This document shows, piece by piece, positions 27,483 through 40,789 of a DNA stretch of 64,000 nucleotides. Both the position numbers and the translations under genes were made by a program. Location: positions 7,622,204 to 7,686,203 of the forward strand of contig OU696584.1 of the NCBI GenBank assembly GCA_916048095.2, given 5' to 3'. The stretch's first letter is position 1. Each line of letters begins with the position of its first letter. Under the pieces are notes generated by a model. That model was not told where the DNA came from, made no database searches, and was given only the letters and a program-made list of their open reading frames with translations. The DNA is from Sacculina carcini. Taxonomy: Eukaryota; Arthropoda; Thecostraca; Sacculinidae.

Positions 27483-30400
27483 TGCCTGCTTCTCGACGTC
27501 ATTGCACAGCGACGTTGAGCCGGTCCAACGCCACTGTGCAACGCCATTTACATGCATATATATACATTGTACACACACGAAGAATATGTAACAAAAAAAG
27601 CCATGCACCAATCATTGAATCAAGGTCTGATGACCTTTGAAGTTCAGGTGCATACGTAACTGAACACGGAGCAACACAAGACACGCACATTAAGTTCCAC
27701 AGCCGATGAAACAGACATAAATACGTAAAAATCACAATAAATACCGGACTGGCAGTATTTCAGACACGCTGATGCACTGAGCGGTGCATATTCCCGCACA
27801 TACACACATACACACACAAACTGGAGTTACCAGACCACTTACTACAAGTTGTTCGAGGAAAATTTCGTGAAAACCCAGTTAATGTTTCATATAACTGGAG
27901 TTTTTGGTCGCTTGAAAATTTGAGGCAGGATGACAGTAGTTCCCTCTAGCTCCGCCCATGCCCATGTGTGTTCGTGTGTAGAATAATGACTAGAAGAGAA
28001 CTACATGAATCACCGGGTTTTGAAACAAAAACAAACCCTGAATGCTGGCGCGCATCAAACACATTTTGCAGAATTATTGTCGAATTGGATGGTGATTACG
28101 AGAATCAATTATCAAATCACATAATTTAACCAGTAACAACATAGATCTAGATGTTTTAACAGTCAACACACGAACAAATGAAGACATGATACGCAGTATC
28201 TGCTGAGTATTGTGAATCAATGAAAATACAACACGAGACCAGCACAAATTGATGCATGTTGCATTGATTATTGAGCATTGCATTGCAACAAAGCAGACAG
28301 GTGCAAATCGTATGGCCAATTTAAACGTAAAAATGATCATGGGCGTAGCCTGGGGTATATACTGGGTGTAAAAGCTCAAGCTTGGATCATATCAAAACCC
28401 ATTTGGCTATATACTAATTGGCTATACTGCAATGCTTTGTATTACGGACTGCCCGATTACCTATTGAGAAAGTTGCAGATTGTTATGAATAGAGCAGCTA
28501 GATTGATTAAGGGAGTATCACCTCGAGAACATGTCACACCAACTCTAATAAAGCTGCATTGGTTGCCAATAAAGACTCGATTAATATTCAAAATTTGTGC
28601 TTTGACCTATCAAGTACTGTGGACTGGAAAGCCGGAATATCTGAGAAGTTGCATCGAATTATATTATCCAGATACTGAAGTGCGTTTAAGATCTACATCG
28701 AACACGAATAATCTAGCCCATCAAAGAAGTCAGTCTTCACTCGGTTCAAGAGCATTCAAATATTGTGCACCAGTGCTTTACAATAGATTGCCAAACTATA
28801 TCAAAATCAGCTTGAATATTAAAATATTCCAGAAAAGACTTAAAACATTCATGTTTAATGAGGCATATGATCTGGTCAATCAGGTAATAAGAGATGACTT
28901 CAAATGTTGATTCTTGACTTGGTCTGAATATTGAAATTTACGTCTTATTTTTGCCGACTGATTGATGGCTGCTGCTGGTCTTCATAATATGTTCATCATC
29001 ACATATGTTGATTGTTTCAAGCCTGTCTGTTTAACCTGTCATTATTGCTCTGTTTGGGATCTACTTTATAAATTGATTGTGTTTATCCAATTCGACCCAA
29101 AAGGCCGAATTGATGGTATTTTTTGCCCTATACTGATTGCAAATTTTCTAAATGTCTGTACCCTATCTCCTCCTAAACCACTGGACCGATTTTGATGAAA
29201 CTTGGTCCCTAGAGGGAAAATGGATGCGAGAAGGTCATAGGCTAGATTTTGTTGACCTCTGAGGTCATTTTCCAGGTCATTGAGGTCATTTGTGTCTGTT
29301 TACCCTATCTCCTCCTAAACCACCGATTTTGATGTCCGATCGTAATATTACATTCATATTGAGAAATATTTCCATCATTGTGCTTTTTGTTCTGTCAGCG
29401 GCTTGCCAGGTTTTTATATTAAGCCTTGCTATTCCCCGCGCGTTTGTAGCTGGTTACCATGGCAACGCTTCGTCGGTTGATATACACTACAGTTATTATG
29501 CTACAATAATAATAATTGGGCTAAACTATGACAAACCAATTAATTTTCACATACTGAAAAATAGAATAGAAATATGGAATACATACTTAGAAATATTTTG
29601 TATTCTTGGCTTTCTGCTCAATTTTCCATCTGACGGTTAGTTTCAAAATCTGTTGTTTCGGCCATTGCTGAATAGTTCGCTTCCTTTCTACCTTTTTCGA
29701 CAGCTAACGATTTTGAGACGTCTAATTCCTAATTTGACGTGACATTTCATCCAGTAAGTACAATAATTTTATATCATTTTGAAGTATTGCATTAAGTAGC
29801 ATTGTTAATTAAACTAAAATATACATATACGTTTCTATGCAATCCTTTACATTCACTCTTAATAGCTCAAGTTCTATTATTTTGTAGCTACGCTAAATTG
29901 TTTTAATATTCTATGAAACACATGAATTTCTTTACATACATAAAATTGAAATTGCATCTATTTAGTATGCGTCTGTATGTATTTGCTATTCAGAAATTCA
30001 GTCACTGCATAACGTACATCACATTGAAACTGTGATTTCCCAAAAAAGTTTGCATAATTTCAATATCATTACTCGACAATGTTTCTTAATATCTCTTAAA
30101 AAATGCATATCAATTTACGACAATACATTCTGCCAAGCAAACCATCCCATTATTACGCCTGTTTTCATGTTTAATTATACTGTCTGTCACATATAAAGTT
30201 TGCGTCTCACACATAATCGTTGTCACACATAAATTCAACGAATTATAATTGCTTTGACCCATATATATATATATATATATATATATACTATACAGGACTT
30301 GCACACTTTTATGTCATGAATAGACAACTAACCGTTATTCCAATATTAAAATACTCATGTGCTTGCACTGCTTGTGTAGACTGCGTTGATTTCTGAAAGT

Positions 30401-30775
30401 ATATAATGAACTGATGGTACCCTTCAGGAGAAAATGTTGGTCCCAGTATTTCGAACGCACAAAATCAGTAGTTACTAACTGATGTCAGCACTAACACTGA
30501 TTTCAACGCGCTTACACAGCAACGAGTTTAACACCACCACGCAAATACAGACCAACTGTCAATTCATAATGAGGCTGCATGATGCTGACGCAATTTCGCT
30601 CACGCTGCTTCCATCGACCAATAAAATTGAGTGTTAGCTCGCACCAAGCTAGATAGAGAACCTCTGTTCAATGAGGGGCGACACAATCCTCACAAGCCCT
30701 GTCTACACCGCGAACTAGATTGGGCCCCGCTATCTGACTTAGACGTCGGCCGTGCACGTACTGTATTTGTTACTG

Positions 30776-30777
<2 letters not shown>

Positions 30778-30862
<85 letters not shown>
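30778..30862. repeat. (TA)n microsatellite
   Basis: About 42 uninterrupted TA units directly left of the foldback element; a shorter (TA)n flanks the second copy of that element at 45160 and 45366. Confidence 0.95.
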
Positions 30863-30863
<1 letters not shown>

Positions 30864-30900
30864 CATAAAGAAGTTGCACTCACGCACCCGGTAATGTTAT

Positions 30901-31122
30901 ATGATGAAAAAAGTATACTTCATCGGGCACAATTATTTATGTATTAGTACGACGTTTCGCCTCAACAAGGCTTTATCAAGTACTCGATACTTGTACGAGT
31001 ACTTGATAAAGCCTTGTTGAGTACTCGTACAAGTATCGAGTACTTGATAAAGCCTTGTTGAGGCGAAACGTCGTACTAATACATAAATAATTGTGCCCGA
31101 TGAAGTATACTTTTTTCATCAT
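30901..31122. mobile_element. Foldback element with hammerhead-like motif, copy 1
   Basis: Long inverted repeat: ATGATGAAAAAAGTATACTT at the left end and AAGTATACTTTTTTCATCAT at the right, arms of about 85 bases. Each arm holds TTGATAAAGCCTTGTTGAGG then CGAAACGTC. The order (UUGAUAA, GCCU/AGGC stem, GAAAC, GUC, flanked by AGUAC/GUACU) resembles hammerhead ribozymes of Penelope-like elements, but the first core box departs from CUGAUGA. A tandem duplication of the centre enlarges this copy. Confidence 0.6.
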
Positions 31123-32879
31123 ATATATATATATATACAATAAAATAAATAAAAGCATAAGACAATAAAAGCATTATAACTTATTGCTATGTGTATCTTC
31201 TGGTCCAAAATTATTTCATCATTTTGCTTCTTCTTTACCCTCTTATGTAATCTGTCCATAATGTGTAGTTGGTTTAGGATATCAAGGCCGAATTGGGGGT
31301 ATGCAGCTTTGGATCTGGTTTGTGACCAGACAAAGCTGCACGTCTACTTAATTGTTGTTGCGTATGTGTGTTGTTTATTTTGTGTAAACGTAATTGTGTA
31401 TGTGTGTGATAATTTTGCTTGTATGCTCGTACTTATGTGCAATCTTGTGTATATGTGTGTATGTATGTATAGGTACATGCATGTGTGTGTGTGCGTGCAC
31501 GAGTGAGTGTATATCTAAATGTTGTGAAGTTTGTTACTGCTGCAAATTATTGCTACCTTGATGTGCTATGTCCTATATAAATTGTGGTTCTGCGAGCTCC
31601 CCTGGAGGAGTAGAACTAAATTATTCATAAAGAATAAAGAATATGGGTCATATTGATATATCATTCTACATGAGACTCCTTGATTTGAGCTCAAGCTGCG
31701 CCCCTGCGAATGATAAGCATTACGCACTGCATGACGCATCAGTCCGAAAACAAAAACAATGCAGGAGATATGTTTGATGCTGCGACTTGGAGCCCACCCG
31801 GGTGATCAGAGCAACTGCAGTGTGCGGCATTGCACAACACAGCCAAAGATAGTCCGGTGTAAAAATGCGACCAGCTGTATAAATGTACAAATTAGCATAT
31901 TTATGAACACGTTTCCAACAAACACACACACTCACACACACACGGTTCGTGTACGGTATTATTAGAAACACCAATTATACAGCACCAGAGCAGTTGCGAG
32001 TAATTATGGGCCCCCCCCCCCCGAAGGCAGCACTTGGGGCCCCCATTGTGAATATTGAATGCATTTATTAGATATAATCACATAATACGTGAAGCAAAGG
32101 GGCCCCTCAACATTCGGGGCCCCCCCGGCCGGGGGGTACGGGGGGCGGTTGCTACGGTTCTGTACAGCACAAGAGTACGCTGCAAACGCTCGGTGAATGA
32201 AGGAATTAAAACACCAAAAAAACGATGCAACAACCAGCGACCATTCAAAACATCATCAAACTGACCACACACTATTCATTCTATGTTGACGGGGACATAG
32301 TGCCCTGTAATATGCACATCTGCGCGTGAAATTATCTCACGCGGCCGAAAAGGCTCCGTCAAAGAAGAAGCTACACGCGGGATAATAGGAAATTCGTGCA
32401 TAAGAGCAAATGTAGACAAATACCCAAGTTGAAACGATTGTATTAAACAAGGTAGCTAACTTCAGCTTCCCGGGTGCTAATACAATTCATGTGAACTGTT
32501 GAAGGCAGCAACGCAAGTTTTTTCTGTTTTATACCTGTTTAAATGTTTTCATCTGTGCTGGTATAGCTCCAACGATAAAATAAATAACCTTAACGCGAAT
32601 CTGGGTTGCTGGGTTAGGCGGAGGGCGGTTACTACGGCTCTGCTCTGGACAATGTATATATTCAGAATGCTAGTGAAAAACGAACCAACGAAGATGTGTG
32701 AAAAATATTGCGACCAAATATTAGTCTGGCGTTCCAAATTGTGCATGCTTCTTCGGTTTCATCTCAAGTAGAAATCCGCGACCAGCACATGCTTTGAGTT
32801 GTAAACTGTGGAAATATTCGCTATTACCGGATAAATATCTACTACACAATCAAGAAATATATGTGAAAATCGAGCTCAC

Positions 32880-34648
32880 CTGAGCGTGAGGAATACATCG
32901 AATGCCATCACGTTCATCCAGGATAGGGCGGCGATATAGCCTGTGTAGATGAAGAGAGCAACAACCCGACAACCAGTCGTCGCCGGACGAACCGAGCCGG
33001 CAGACAGGAAACTAACGTGGGCCGTCAACAAGCACAGACACAGAGCCGATAAATTCTTTCCGGGCAAGTTGCGCAGCTCAGGTGCAAAGCACACAGCCAC
33101 CATGTGCAAGCATAGGCACACGATGGAGACCACAAGACACACAGTGGACAAGTACGTCAAAGACACGCTGAACTTGTCCTGAACCAGTTGCGGCACGCAC
33201 ATCGACAATTGCACGCCGTCATTTTCTCCATGACTGCGGTTGATCAGACGATACTGGTCGGACAGAAGAACGGTGTTCTCATAGAGTGGCACCAATGCAG
33301 TCCCGTTCTCACTCAACACAAACTCCGACTGCAAGAGAATAATTTTCGTACAACGCTCAAATTGTTCGCTCACCTCATCATCGTCCTGAGCATCAACTAC
33401 TCCGGATGTTTCAGATCTGTTTCGACCAGTTCCATCAGTATTGTTGTCAACTGAAGTGTCGGATGTGACTGGTTGTCGCACTTGTTCACATTTTCCATCC
33501 TTCAGTTCGTATCCAGCATCATTGTCACACACCAAATCTCGACATCGATGGAAAAAGGGATCCCAGACCTGACGACCAGCCTCGCAGTTGAATCCCACAG
33601 CACTTTCATCAGAATCAGCCTCTCCAACCCCTGATCCATTCCGGAAATCGAAATCAAACAAAACTGATATCGATGAAATGCTAGGTGAAAGTTCAAGTGG
33701 CTGCTCACCCGAACAACTTAAAAACTCATCAGCACCAATTCCATTGCAGAGAGCACAGTGGCGATTGCGGTAGACCCTGGAACTGTCGGAGTACAGCGCC
33801 GTGTAAAGACCACACAGACGGACCACCGTAGAGTCAGGGAAGTCGGCAGGACAAGTGTCGACACTGGAGCGACAGCGGCGCGTGTAAACTTGCAGTTGTT
33901 CCGGGTACTCGAGGTAAACCGTACATCGATGCTGACTGTCATCCATTGACAATACCCATCTCTTCATTTGCTCGTTATAGGTGACTTGTTGGCGCGCTTT
34001 ATGCTGGTCCAAGCCGGTGCTGTCAAAGCCACACCGGAGACGAGCGGACCAGAACTGCACGTGGTCAGTATGACGGTCATTACACAGGGCACAGTAGATA
34101 TTTGCAAACGTTACTCGTCTGCTTCGATCGGTGACAGGCAGCACCAACATTTGGTCCTGTTCACTAAGCACCAACGACTCGGACTGGTTCAGGTACCATA
34201 GATTAGGATCAACAGTGAGAGGCAGTGCAGTGGCCGCTTCACACTGCTGTCTCAATTGCTGGCTGCCGTTAAAGCCAGCTCTGCACGACGACACCACATA
34301 AAGTCCCTCAAACACACCTACAGGATGACATGTCATACCGCCGTCACCTCGGTCACTGCTGACAATTGGCCGACGTTGGTGCTGGAAGCGCTCCGCGTCT
34401 AAACAACAATCACCGTACTCAGCACACTCGTTGTCGCAGAAACACTTTCGATCCATCGGATCAGGTTGTGCGTTTTGGCAAAAATGAACAGGGCACCGAA
34501 GGGTTAGATTACGTTGGTCCAAATCGCTCAGGATGTCTGTCGGCGTCAGTGAAGTCTGGCAGAATGACGTCGGCCAGACAATCAGTGACAAAGCAACGAA
34601 CAACACTGAGAAACGACCGCACGCTCCAGTCGAGCTGACACACATCAT
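32880..34648 (-). CDS. Methuselah-like GPCR, variable exon 2 (ectodomain + TM1-3)
   Basis: 589 codons plus two bases, same plan as cassette 1: signal peptide MMCVSSTGACGRFSVLFVAL and SMB-like core CFCDNECAEYGDCCLD. The Cys-rich ectodomain, Asn/Asp stalk and TM1-3 follow, ending DVFLTLR at AG|GTGAGC. With the constant exons it makes 823 aa. It differs from cassettes 1 and 4 at the region before the SMB core (RCPVHFCQNAQPDPMDRKC), at GMTCHPVGVFEGLYVVSSC, and at the patch GADEFLSCSGEQPLELSPSI. The stalk and membrane part are almost unchanged. Its protein is the same as that of cassette 3 as far as I can see. No TM4-7 exon lies between it and cassette 1. Confidence 0.9.
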
Positions 34649-34763
34649 AATTGCACGAGCACTGCGACACCACGCACCTCCTCGTCATGACTGAAAACAT
34701 GAACATGGTCTACACCCGACTTGGCTGCAGAACGGCGCCTTATTTGGGAAATCCGCCACATAG

Positions 34764-34796
34764 GGACGTAGTCAGTGTGAATCACGATACTATTGG
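34764..34796 (-). promoter_or_regulatory. Putative promoter elements of variable exon 2
   Basis: CCAAT (minus strand) at 34792-34796, 146 bases before the ATG at 34648, with GACGTAGTCA at 34765-34774. Confidence 0.45.
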
Positions 34797-35913
34797 TGCC
34801 TGCTTCTCGACGTTATTGCATAGCGACGTTAACCCGGCCCAAATGTCACTGTGCAACGAAACTCAACTGCACACATGCATGCTCCACACACGAAGAAAAG
34901 GTAACAAAAAAGCTATGCACAAAGCATTCAATCAAGGTCTGATGACTGTTGCAACACACGACACGCACACCATTAAATTCCACAGCCGATGAAACAGACA
35001 CAAATACGTAAAAATCACAATAAATATTGGACTCGCAGTATTTCAGACACGCTGATGTACTGAGCGGTGCTTCTTCCCGCACATACACAAACACAAACAC
35101 ACAAACTGGAGTTACCAGACCACATACTACAAGTTATTCGAGGAAAATTTCGTGAAAACCTGGTTAATCTTTCATATAACTGGAGTGTTTGGTTGCCTGA
35201 CAGGCAGGACGGCAGAAGCCCCGCCCCGGTCAGGCAGTAGTCGAGAAAAGAACTACATGAATCACCGGGTTTTGAAACAAAAACAAATCCTGAATGCTGG
35301 CGCGCATCAAAGACATTTTCTCGAAATATTGTCGAATTGGATGGTGATTACGAGAATCAATTATCAAATCACAGAATTTAACCAGTAACAACATAGATCT
35401 AGATATTTTAACAGGCAACACACGAACAAATGAAGACATGATACCCAGTATCTGCTGAGTATTGTGAATCAATGAAAATACAACACGAGACCAGCACAAA
35501 TTGATGCATGTTGCATTGATTATTGAGCATTGCATTGCAACAAAGCAGACAAGTGCAAATCGTATGGCCAATTTAAACGTAAAAATGATCATGGGCGTAG
35601 CCTGGGGAAAAAGCTCAAGGTTGGAGCATAACCCAACCCAACCCCAAGGTTGGATCATAACAAAGCCCATTTGGCTATATGGGTCATATTGATATATCAT
35701 TCTACATGAGACTCCTTGATTTGAGTTCAAGCTGCGCCCCTGCGAATGATAAGCATTACGCACTGCATGACGCATCAGTCCGAAAACAAAAACAATGCAG
35801 GAGATATGTTTGATGCTGCGACTTGGAGCCCACCCGGGTGATCAGAGCAACTGCAGTGTGCGGCATTGCACAACACAGCCAAAGATAGTCCGGTGTAAAA
35901 ATACGACCAGCTG

Positions 35914-38051
35914 TGTGGCGTACACACTTATTCACACACACATGTTTCTTTTGTATTGATTGTCGTTGTATTATTTTAGTTTATGCGTTGCATGTTTATG
36001 TTGTGCGTGTGTTTGCGTTATATTCGTTGCGTGTTTGTTTCATTACATAAATTCATTTCATTGTATAAATTTACACACTTCGCAATATGATTGTATGTAT
36101 GTTCGCACCGTGCACACCACCGGATGTGATATTTTCGTCACCTATTTGCGCCGTGTGTTTACGTCGCCGTCTGGCTATGTCATCGCCGTCTGGCTATGTC
36201 GTGTTTGTGTCGCGCTGTATATCCGCGCCGCCTGTGTGCTTGTGTCTGTCTGTCTGAGCCGCCTGTGTGCGCTGCCCATTCTCCACGCAAGCCGGCGGAA
36301 GTACTACTGTGTGTTCACACCACCCACGACGATCGTAGTCCCGCTATTTCCCGCGACAATTCACACGACTGTTTGCTCAGACGTCGCACGGCACCTTCCA
36401 GACGGTCACGTGACCGGTGTCCTACTTGGAGTGAAGGTATTCCGGCCGGTGCTACAGGTGTTGGACAAGTCAGTCGAGTATAAGGCGTGCTGACACACAG
36501 TGCTAGGGTTGTTCGCTCGCTTCATTGTGCTCCCGCTACTTACTCGTGCTCCCCGCGTATGCGTGTCAAGCCGCTGCGGGTTTTACAGGTACACTTGCAT
36601 CTGACATCATGAATCTCGATCTGCGATCTCGATCTTGGTCTTGATTTTTGCGTGTCCAGCCGCTATAGCTGAATTAGCCTGGAGATGGACAGTAAGTCTA
36701 AATCTTCAAAGAAGTGATCAGCAACACTCGCAGCAACGCAGCAACACGCGCAGCAACGTAGCAACATGCTCAGCAACACGCGCAACAACGTAGCAACATG
36801 CTCAGCAACACGCGCAACAACGTAGCAACATGCTCAGCAACACGCGCAGCATCGCAACATCACTCGCAACAACTTCCCGGTGCGCCAACATCATCACAAC
36901 AATTATCCGGTGACACAGCAACACCACAACACATTCATTCTCGATCAGGCCGACGCATCAGGCCACCTGTTCGCTTCTCGCCCTGATCTGAGGAGGGGGC
37001 TCCTGTGGCGTACACACTTATTCACACACACATGTTTCTTTTGTATTGATTGTCGTTGTATTATTTTAGTTTATGCGTTGCATGTTTATGTTGTGCGTGT
37101 GTTTGCGTTATATTCGTTGCGTGTTTGTTTCATTACATAAATTCATTTCATTGTATAAATTTACACACTTCGCAATATGATTGTATGTATGTTCGCACCG
37201 TGCACACCACCGGATGTGATATTTTCGTCACCTATTTGCGCCGTGTGTTTACGTCGCCGTCTGGCTATGTCATCGCCGTCTGGCTATGTCGTGTTTGTGT
37301 CGCGCTGTATATCCGCGCCGCCTGTGTGCTTGTGTCTGTCTGTCTGAGCCGCCTGTGTGCGCTGCCCATTCTCCACGCAAGCCGGCGGAAGTACTACTGT
37401 GTGTTCACACCACCCACGACGATCGTAGTCCCGCTATTTCCCGCGACAATTCACACGACTGTTTGCTCAGACGTCGCACGGCACCTTCCAGACGGTCACG
37501 TGACCGGTGTCCTACTTGGAGTGAAGGTATTCCGGCCGGTGCTACAGGTGTTGGACAAGTCAGTCGAGTATAAGGCGTGCTGACACACAGTGCTAGGGTT
37601 GTTCGCTCGCTTCATTGTGCTCCCGCTACTTACTCGTGCTCCCCGCGTATGCGTGTCAAGCCGCTGCGGGTACACTAGCATCTTCAGTCGAGTATAAGGC
37701 GTGCTGACACACAGTGCTAGGGTTGTTCGCTCGCTTCATTGTGCTCCCGCTACTTACTCGTGCTCCCCGCGTATGCGTGTCAAGCCGCTGCGAGTACACT
37801 AGCATCTTCAGTCGAGAATAGGGCGTGCTGTCACACAGTGCTAGAGTGTTCGCTCGCTTCATTGTGCTCCCGCGACTTATTCGTGCTCCCCGTGTATTCG
37901 TGTTCAGCCGCTGCGGGTATCGTATCTTATTGTATTGTTTCGTTATTGTAATTATGTATTAATGTTATGTAAATGTGTGAATGTAATATATAGCTGATTT
38001 ACTAATTGTTTTCTATGCATGTTTAACCGTACTTAACAAGTGTAGTTAACA
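35914..38051 (+). mobile_element. LTR retrotransposon fossil (Ty3/gypsy-like) in unit 3
   Basis: The 3' LTR is 37004-38051, starting TGTGGCGTACACAC and ending GTTAACA. A matching 5' copy starts at 35914 and is near-identical over about 665 bases. GCTG flanks both sides (35910-35913, 38052-38055). A polypurine tract GAGGAGGGGG lies just before the 3' LTR. The interior is very short, with a CAACA-rich minisatellite (36720-36860) and a Pol-tail-like SGRRIRPPVRFSP. The 3' LTR holds about three tandem units of about 125 bases (37560-37920). The element is broken and young: LTR identity is very high and cassette units 2 and 4 lack it. Confidence 0.75.
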
Positions 38052-38872
38052 GCTGTATAAATGTACAAATTAGCATATTTATGAACACGTTTCCAACACA
38101 CACACACACTCACACACACACGGTTCGTGTACGGTATTATTAGAAACACCAATTATACAGCACAAGAGTACGCTGCAAACGCTCGGTGAATGAAGGAATT
38201 AAAACACCAACAAAACGATGCAACAATTAGCGACCATTCAAAACCTCATAAAACTGACCAAACACTATTCATTCTACGTTGACGGGGACATAGTGCCCTG
38301 TAATATGCACATCTGCGCGTGAAATTATCTCACGCGGCCGAAAAGGCTCCGTCAAAAAAGAAGCTACACGCGGGATAATAGGAAATTCGTGCATAAGAGC
38401 AAATGTAGACAAATACCCAAGTTGAAACGATTGTATTTAACAAGGTAGCTAACTTCAGCTTCCCGGGTGCTAATACAATTCATGTGAACTGTTGAAGGCA
38501 GCAACGCAAGTTTTTTCTTTTTTATACCTGTTTAAATGTTTTCAGCTGTGCTGGTATAGCTCCAACGATAAAATAAATAGCCTTAACGCGAATCTGGGTT
38601 GCTGGGTTAGGCGGAGGGCGGTTACTACGATTCTGCTCTGGACAATGTATATATTCAGAATGCTAGTGAAAAACGAACCAACGAAGATGTGTGAAAAATA
38701 TTGCGACCAAATATTAGTCTGGCGTTCCAAATTGTGCATGCTTCTTCGGTTTCATCTCAAGAAGAAATCCGCGACCAGCACATGCTTTGGGTTGTGAACT
38801 GTGGAAATATTCGCTATTACCGGATAAATATCTACTACACAATCAAGAAATATATGTGAAAATCGAGCTCAC

Positions 38873-40641
38873 CTGAGCGTGAGGAATACATCGAATGCCA
38901 TCACGTTCATCCAGGATAGGGCGGCGATATAGCCTGTGTAGATGAAGAGAGCAACAACCCGACAACCAGTCGTCGCCGGACGAACCGAGCCGGCAGACAG
39001 GAAACTAACGTGGGCCGTCAACAAGCACAGACACAGAGCCGATAAATTCTTTCCGGGCAAGTTGCGCAGCTCAGGTGCAAAACACACAGCCACCATGTGC
39101 AAGCACAGACACACGATGGAGACCACAAGACACACAGTGGACAAGTACGTCAGAGACACGCTGAACTTGTCCTGAACCAGTTGCGGCACGCACATCGACA
39201 ATTGCACGCCGTCATTTTCTCCATGACTGCGGTTGATCAGACGATACTGGTCGGACAGAAGAACGGTGTTCTCATAGAGTGGCACCAATGCAGTCCCGTT
39301 CTCACTCAACACAAACTCCGACTGCAAGAGAATAATTTTCGTACAACGCTCAAATTGTTCGCTCACCTCATCATCGTCCTGAGCATCAACTACTCCGGAT
39401 GTTTCAGATCTGTTTCGACCAGTTCCATCAGTATTGTTGTCAACTGAAGTGTCGGATGTGACTGGTTGTCGAACTTGTTCACATTTTCCATCCTTCAGTT
39501 CGTATCCAGCATCATTGTCACACACCAAATCTCGACATCGATGGAAAAAGGGATCCCAGACCTGACGACCAGCCTCGCAGTTGAATCCCACAGCACTTTC
39601 ATCAGAATCAGCCTCTCCAACCCCTGATCCATTCCGGAAATCGAAATCAAACAAAACTGATATCGATGAAATGCTAGGTGAAAGTTCAAGTGGCTGCTCA
39701 CCTGAACAACTTAAAAACTCATCAGCACCAATTCCATTGCAGAGAGCACAGTGGCGATTGCGGTAGACCCTGGAACTGTCGGAGTACAGCGCCGTGTAAA
39801 GACCACACAGACGGACCACCGTAGAGTCAGGGAAGTCGGCAGGACAAGTGTCGACACTGGAGCGACAGCGGCGCGTGTAAACTTGCAGTTGTTCCGGGTA
39901 CTCGAGGTAAACCGTACATCGATGCTGACTGTCATCCATTGACAATACCCATCTCTTCATTTGCTCGTTATAGGTGACTTGTTGGCGCGCTTTATGCTGG
40001 TCCAAGCCGGTGCTGTCAAAGCCACACCGGAGACGAGCGGACCAGAACTGCACGTGGTCAGTATGACGGTCATTACACAGGGCACAGTAGATATTTGCAA
40101 ACGTTACTCGTCTGCTTCGATCGGTGACAGGCAGCACCAACATTTGGTCCTGTTCACTAAGCACCAACGACTCGGACTGGTTCAGGTACCATAGATTAGG
40201 ATCAACAGTGAGAGGCAGTGCAGTGGCCGCTTCACACTGCTGTCTCAATTGCTGGCTGCCGTTAAAGCCAGCTCTGCACGACGACACCACATAAAGTCCC
40301 TCAAACACACCTACAGGATGACATGTCATACCGCCGTCACCTCGGTCACTGCTGACAATTGGCCGACGTTGGTGCTGGAAGCGCTCCGCGTCTAAACAAC
40401 AATCACCGTACTCAGCACACTCGTTGTCGCAGAAACACTTTCGATCCATCGGATCAGGTTGTGCGTTTTGGCAAAAATGAACAGGGCACCGAAGGGTTAG
40501 ATTACGTTGGTCCAAATCGCTCAGGATGTCTGTCGGCGTCAGTGAAGTCTGGCAGAATGACGTCGGCCAGACAATCAGTGACAAAGCAACGAACAACACT
40601 GAGAAACGACCGCACGCTCCAGTCGAGCTGACACACATCAT
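38873..40641 (-). CDS. Methuselah-like GPCR, variable exon 3 (ectodomain + TM1-3)
   Basis: 589 codons plus two bases ending AG|GTGAGC, apparently the same protein as variable exon 2. It has the same signal peptide, SMB-like core, CALCN motifs, stalk and TM1-3, with only scattered silent base changes (for example in the codons after TSDTSVDNN). With the constant exons it would give 823 aa. The pair arose by recent tandem duplication, or one copy may be an uncollapsed haplotype in the assembly. The LTR element in its 3' flank and the missing GC block are real differences from unit 2. Confidence 0.87.
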
Positions 40642-40756
40642 AATTGCACGAGCACTGCGACACCACGCACGTCCTCGTCATGACTGAAAACATGAACATG
40701 GTCTACACCCGACTTGGCTGCAGAACGGCGCCTTATTTGGGAAATCCGCCACATAG

Positions 40757-40789
40757 GGACGTATTCAGTGTGAATCACGATACTATTGG
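40757..40789 (-). promoter_or_regulatory. Putative promoter elements of variable exon 3
   Basis: CCAAT (minus strand) at 40785-40789, 146 bases before the ATG at 40641; the neighbouring CRE-like site reads GACGTATTCA here. Confidence 0.4.

Larger units (their letters stand above)
28414..31642 (+). pseudogene. 5'-truncated LINE (CR1/L2-like) inserted between cassette units 1 and 2
   Basis: The frame from about 28429 reads YCNALYYGLPDYLLRKLQIV, RAARLIKGVSPREH, LIKLHWLPIKTRLIFKICAL and ends KRLKTFMFNEAYD..DFKC. This is the C-terminal part after the reverse transcriptase domain of CR1/L2/Rex-type elements. The unit junction GGCTATAT|GGGTCATATT, intact at 35675 and 41668, is split here. The inserted DNA ends in AATAAAGAATAAAGAATAT, a simple tail. 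So one LINE insertion of about 3.2 kb, later broken by a foldback element and microsatellites, best explains the segment. The piece 28900-29340 repeats CCCTATCTCCTCCTAAACCA twice. Confidence 0.6.

Noticed and set aside
35960-37583. Two equal 177-codon open frames
   Set aside because: They lie inside the two LTR copies of a retrotransposon fossil and repeat exactly with them, so they are not a duplicated gene.
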